From NCBI GenBank assembly GCA_025450255.1, contig JANWHV010000068.1:1-8442 (forward strand): a stretch of 8,442 bases of DNA, given 5' to 3'. A program made the position numbers and the translations under genes. Source of the DNA: Chloroflexota bacterium (GTDB lineage Bacteria > Chloroflexota > UBA5177 > JANWHV01). Position 1 is the first letter of the stretch. Each line of letters starts with the position of its first letter. Of the stretch, positions 5,450 to 8,442 are shown one piece after another. Below the pieces are notes generated by a model, which did not search any database, was not told the DNA's origin, and was given only the letters and a program-made list of their open reading frames with translations.

Positions 5450-6631
5450 ATGCAATTCCGGCCTAATCTGATCATCCGAGGAACCGCCGCGTTAGCACTT
5501 ACGTCAACCCTGCTCTTGTCGGCAGGCTACTCGCATCTGGCGCGCGCCGCTGCTGCTAACCCTAAGCCTCTTTACATCGTCACCGGTGGTGATACCAACG
5601 TCGAGTCGCTCTTCCGTGACGTCTACATCCCCGATTTCCAAAAGGCTTACCCGCAGTATGCCGTCACGTACACCAACGTTCTGCACGGCACCAACTTGCA
5701 GGGGTTGGTGATCAACAACCTTACCGCGGCCAAGTCGACGCACCAGATGAACGTCCCCTACGATATCTTTGAGGACAGCCCGCTTAACTACTCCTACCCG
5801 GTGGGGTCGACCTACAAGGACTATTTCCAACCGCTGAACGCGAAAAACGTGCCCAACGCCGGTAAGGTCGATTCCGCCGTACTGGCCCAGGCTGGCGGCT
5901 ACGGTGTCCCATACCGAGGTTCCTCGGTGGTGCTCGCCTACAACAGCCAGAAGGTCAAGACTCCGCCCAAGACATATAGCGACTTGATCGCCTGGATCCA
6001 GGCCAATCCGGGCAAATTCACCTACTGCGACCCGAATCAAGGGGGATCGGGAGCGCTCTTTGTCGCCGGCGCCATTCGCTCGGTTATGGATCCCGTGACA
6101 TATTCCAAATTGAGTACGACCGCCTATAGCAAGGCGAATGAGGTGGACTGGCCAAAGGCATGGGCGCTGCTCAAGTCAATCGACGGCGACATGTTCCAGC
6201 ACGGCTTCCACCCGGCCGGCAATCTTCCCGTGCTGAACTTGCTGGCCAGGGGTACGATCACCGTGGCTACCGTGTGGTCCGACCAGAGCCTTGACGCGCT
6301 GAGTAAGGGGCTGCTGCCCAAGTACATCAAACTCACCGAGATCGCTCCACCGCTCCCCGGTAGCGATACATTCCTTTCAGTGCCAAAGCTGGCGCAGAAT
6401 CCGGCCGCTGCCAGGGCGTTCATCAACTTCGTGCTGACGCCGGCCGAACAGACGAAAATGGTGGTGGCGCTTTCAGGCTTCCCGGCGATTAAGATTCAGT
6501 ACATGTCCGGCTCGGTCGTCAAGACTATTGGCGCGATCGATACGGGCTATGACACGAATTTCGTACCTGGCGGTCTCTACTATAAGGATATGCAGCAATT
6601 GTGGACGAAGAACGTCCCAGCCGGCAGCTAG
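5450..6631 (+). CDS. ABC transporter extracellular solute-binding protein
   Basis: A 393-residue type-2 periplasmic/extracellular binding protein that would capture substrate and deliver it to the two permeases encoded next. Seen: a Sec signal peptide with Arg residues at 4 and 10, a hydrophobic core at about 12-26 and a probable cut after ARA (31-33); there is no lipobox cysteine, so it appears soluble rather than a lipoprotein. The mature part opens PLYIVTGGDTNVESLF (40-55). YGVPYRGSSVVLAYNSQKV (151-169), then TPPKTYSDLI and PGKFTY (187-192), are typical of the polyamine/thiamine/iron-type binding proteins (the last reminiscent of YnjB relatives). ARAFINFVLTPAEQ (321-334) is the usual late helix. 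Substrate is not assignable. Start: ATG 5450 lies 9 bases after GGGAGGA (5434-5440); an in-frame TTG at 5432 overlaps that site and is unlikely. First gene of the importer operon, probably under the LacI-type operator at 5222. Confidence 0.93.
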   Translation: MQFRPNLIIRGTAALALTSTLLLSAGYSHLARAAAANPKPLYIVTGGDTNVESLFRDVYIPDFQKAYPQYAVTYTNVLHGTNLQGLVINNLTAAKSTHQMNVPYDIFEDSPLNYSYPVGSTYKDYFQPLNAKNVPNAGKVDSAVLAQAGGYGVPYRGSSVVLAYNSQKVKTPPKTYSDLIAWIQANPGKFTYCDPNQGGSGALFVAGAIRSVMDPVTYSKLSTTAYSKANEVDWPKAWALLKSIDGDMFQHGFHPAGNLPVLNLLARGTITVATVWSDQSLDALSKGLLPKYIKLTEIAPPLPGSDTFLSVPKLAQNPAAARAFINFVLTPAEQTKMVVALSGFPAIKIQYMSGSVVKTIGAIDTGYDTNFVPGGLYYKDMQQLWTKNVPAGS

Positions 6632-6674
6632 CAGTCCATCTCGGTCCACGCGAACGAACTCCTTGAGTTTGCCG

Positions 6675-6687
6675 GCGAGCGGCTCGC
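6675..6687 (+). repeat. short hairpin between binding-protein and permease genes
   Basis: GCGAG-CGG-CTCGC forms a 5-bp stem in the 86-bp intercistronic gap, without a T tract. Hairpins here often let the binding protein be made in excess of its permeases by partial termination or RNA processing; that role is an inference, and the stem is short. No other element is visible in the gap. Confidence 0.25.
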
Positions 6688-6717
6688 GCGCCATAGCGTT
6701 CTCGGCGGGGCCATTAC

Positions 6718-7659
6718 ATGGCAGCGTCAATTGACCTGACGCGCGACGGAGCGGCGGCGGCGCGGAGCCGCCGCCGGTCGTCGAGTGTGCGCGAGCACCT
6801 GCTGGCCTACCTGATGGTAGCGCCGCCGGCGATATTCCTGGGCGTGATTATCGTCTATCCGGCGCTCAGGGCGATCTGGGATACGCTTGCGGTGCAGCAC
6901 GTGGTCATCCATCACGGCGTGCAGTCCGTGGAGCGTACGTTCACGCTTGATACCTATACCGCGATCTGGAGCGACAGTTATTCCCGGAATTCAGTGCTCT
7001 ATAGCCTGCGAGTGACCATCACGTCGGTCATCGCCCTGTTCGCTCTTTGCTATCCGCTGGCCATCTATTTGCGCTTCAGTCACGGGTACATCACCTCGAT
7101 GTTCCGTACGCTTACGCTGATCCCGCTGTTTATTCCGACCATCATTTCCGCGTACGCTTTCATATCCTTCTATCAGCAGGGCAACTTCCTCGACGTGCTG
7201 ATGCAGCAGACGGGCGTCGAGAGCAGATTCTTCGGCGGGCAATACCCACAACTCATCGATAATACCAACGGCATCGTGATGGGTCAGGTGTGGAACAACA
7301 TCCCGATCACGGTGCTGTTAATCGGCGCCGGCCTTGGCGAGATCGACAACGCGCTGATCGAAAGCGCGCGCGATGTGGGTGCGGGCTGGCTGCGCATTTT
7401 CTTTCGAATTCTCTTTCCGCTCACGCTGCGTCAAGCGTTGATCGCCTTCGCGCTGGCATTTATCGGCGTGCTTGGGAGCTATAATATTCCGACCTTGATT
7501 GGACCCAACGCGCCGCCGATGCTCGGTGTATTGATGGATCGTGATGTTAACCAGATGGAAACGCTTACCGCGCAGGGGCTGGCGGTAATCACGTTTGGCA
7601 TAGCAATCGTGGGTGGTGTATTTTACGTGGCGGCGCTCTCGCGCCAGCGATGGCGGTGA
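6718..7659 (+). CDS. ABC transporter permease (PotB-like, first of two)
   Basis: A 313-residue inner-membrane permease of the binding-protein-dependent type. About six membrane helices can be picked out: roughly 30-49, 93-117, 126-150, 184-205, 237-257 and 285-305. The cytoplasmic EAA loop that docks on the ATPase runs from Glu215 (ESARDVGAGW) with the conserved Gly at 221 and ends ILFPL at 231-235, spaced as in the family. The following GSYNIPTLIGP (253-263) resembles the PotB/CysW/thiamine-type permeases rather than MalF-type sugar permeases. The first 25 residues are Arg/Ser-rich and cytoplasmic. ATG 6718 has only a weak GGCGGGG at 9 bases, so expression may depend on the upstream gene. 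It follows the binding protein by 86 bp and the second permease starts 6 bases after its stop. Confidence 0.94.
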   Translation: MAASIDLTRDGAAAARSRRRSSSVREHLLAYLMVAPPAIFLGVIIVYPALRAIWDTLAVQHVVIHHGVQSVERTFTLDTYTAIWSDSYSRNSVLYSLRVTITSVIALFALCYPLAIYLRFSHGYITSMFRTLTLIPLFIPTIISAYAFISFYQQGNFLDVLMQQTGVESRFFGGQYPQLIDNTNGIVMGQVWNNIPITVLLIGAGLGEIDNALIESARDVGAGWLRIFFRILFPLTLRQALIAFALAFIGVLGSYNIPTLIGPNAPPMLGVLMDRDVNQMETLTAQGLAVITFGIAIVGGVFYVAALSRQRWR

Positions 7660-7665
7660 GCGCCG

Positions 7666-8442
7666 ATGGCTGAAATGGTCGTCGAATCGCAGGGTACTAT
7701 CCAGCCTGGCGCGTCGCGACGCGCGTTCGGTACGCGCGGCGGATGGCGAGACGGGTTGGGCTCGCGTGCGCTGTTTACAATCCTGAAGTGGATTGTGCTC
7801 GCCGCGATGGCGATTTTCATCCTCGGCCCGCTCCTGGTGATGACACTCTGGGCCTTCGAAAATGACTGGACGGGGGACAGTCTGTTCCCTACCAGTTGGA
7901 CATTCCGCTGGTGGCCCGACGTGTGGAACCTCACGGGGATCTCGGCCGCCGTGAAGCTCAGCGTTCAAACAGCGGCGGTGGTGATGATTTGCACCACCGT
8001 ATTATGCTTGCCTGCCGCGTATGCCTTCGCCCGCTACAAGTTCTTTGGTCGCCAGGCGCTGCTGCTTGCTTTCCTGGCCTCAAACGCCTTTCCTAAGTTT
8101 GGCCTATACATCGCGATTCTGACGCTCTTTTACCAGATCAACATCATGCAAACCTTTCAAGGCATCGTCGCAATCCAAATGGTCGAGACGCTGCTCTTTA
8201 TGATCTGGATTCCCGCCACCGCTTTTCAGAACATCGACCGCAGCCTCGAGGAAGCGGCGTTGGACGCCGGCTGCTCGAAGTTCGGTACGTTCGTGCGCAT
8301 CACCCTGCCGCTGGCGGCGCCGGCGATCGCCGTGGCCATGCTTCTCTCATTTGTTGCCGCGCTCGACGAGTCGCAGGGCACGCTGCTGGTCGGCTTGCCG
8401 TTCTACAAGACGATGCCGTTGATCATGTACGATGCGGTGAAC
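7666..8442 (+). CDS. ABC transporter permease (PotC-like, second of two; runs off right edge)
   Basis: The open frame from ATG 7666 gives 259 residues up to the window end with no stop. Membrane helices are visible at about 38-62, 92-118, 128-152, 164-184 and 215-235; the sixth would lie beyond the edge. The EAA loop is clear: EEAALDAG (195-202), with its conserved Gly202, ending ITLPLAAP at 212-219. AALDESQGTLLVG (231-243) and FYKTMPLIMYDAV match the region that closes PotC/thiamine-type permeases. About 10-20 residues seem to be missing if it has the usual 265-285 length. The long N-terminal extension (1-35) is polar. The start sits 6 bases after the first permease's stop, with GGTGAG overlapping that stop, so translation is probably coupled. 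The two permeases would form a heterodimer; an ATPase gene is expected next. Confidence 0.93.
   Translation, partial: MAEMVVESQGTIQPGASRRAFGTRGGWRDGLGSRALFTILKWIVLAAMAIFILGPLLVMTLWAFENDWTGDSLFPTSWTFRWWPDVWNLTGISAAVKLSVQTAAVVMICTTVLCLPAAYAFARYKFFGRQALLLAFLASNAFPKFGLYIAILTLFYQINIMQTFQGIVAIQMVETLLFMIWIPATAFQNIDRSLEEAALDAGCSKFGTFVRITLPLAAPAIAVAMLLSFVAALDESQGTLLVGLPFYKTMPLIMYDAVN

Overview
The window is GC-rich bacterial DNA (roughly 60 percent G+C by eye), densely coded, with sigma70-type promoters and mostly GGAGG-like ribosome binding sites. No rRNA, tRNA, CRISPR array, insertion sequence or phage gene was seen, so this looks like ordinary chromosome. The combination of a formate-tetrahydrofolate ligase, a D-threonine-aldolase-like enzyme, a Gfo/Idh/MocA oxidoreductase and a binding-protein-dependent ABC importer is compatible with a high-GC environmental heterotroph such as a Chloroflexota or Firmicutes relative. 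That placement is inference only; nothing in the sequence fixes the phylum.

Layout. Positions 1-719 (minus) hold the N-terminal 239 residues of a PLP-dependent D-threonine aldolase/D-serine dehydratase-like enzyme that runs off the left edge. A 233-bp divergent control region separates it from fhs (953-2629, plus), a complete 558-residue formate-tetrahydrofolate ligase. Converging on fhs is an unrecognised 236-residue protein with a C-terminal membrane anchor (2674-3384, minus). After a 269-bp gap comes a Gfo/Idh/MocA-family NAD(P)-dependent oxidoreductase (3654-4817, minus). A 632-bp divergent control region (4818-5449) then leads into an ABC importer operon on the plus strand: periplasmic/extracellular binding protein (5450-6631), first permease (6718-7659) and second permease (7666 to the right edge, partial). 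The ATPase gene is not in the window and may lie just beyond it.

How the parts may work together. The importer subunits resemble the spermidine/putrescine-thiamine-iron type (PotB/PotC-like permeases with EAA loops). The oxidoreductase is transcribed divergently from the same control region, which suggests a shared uptake-and-oxidation module for an unidentified substrate. The left-hand pair links D-amino-acid cleavage or dehydration with one-carbon/folate chemistry, but divergent placement is the only evidence for a joint pathway.

The richest part of the window is the non-coding stretch 4818-5449. It contains a good sigma70 promoter facing each way, a LacI-family-type operator (GTGAAAACGTTTACAC) lying inside the importer promoter, a Rho-independent-terminator-like hairpin with a T6 tract that has no gene upstream of it, three perfect inverted repeats in the leader or promoter of the oxidoreductase, a paired GTTAAC site, and a leader hairpin before the binding-protein gene. 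No clearly novel multi-gene system is visible; the regulatory region is where something undescribed is most likely.
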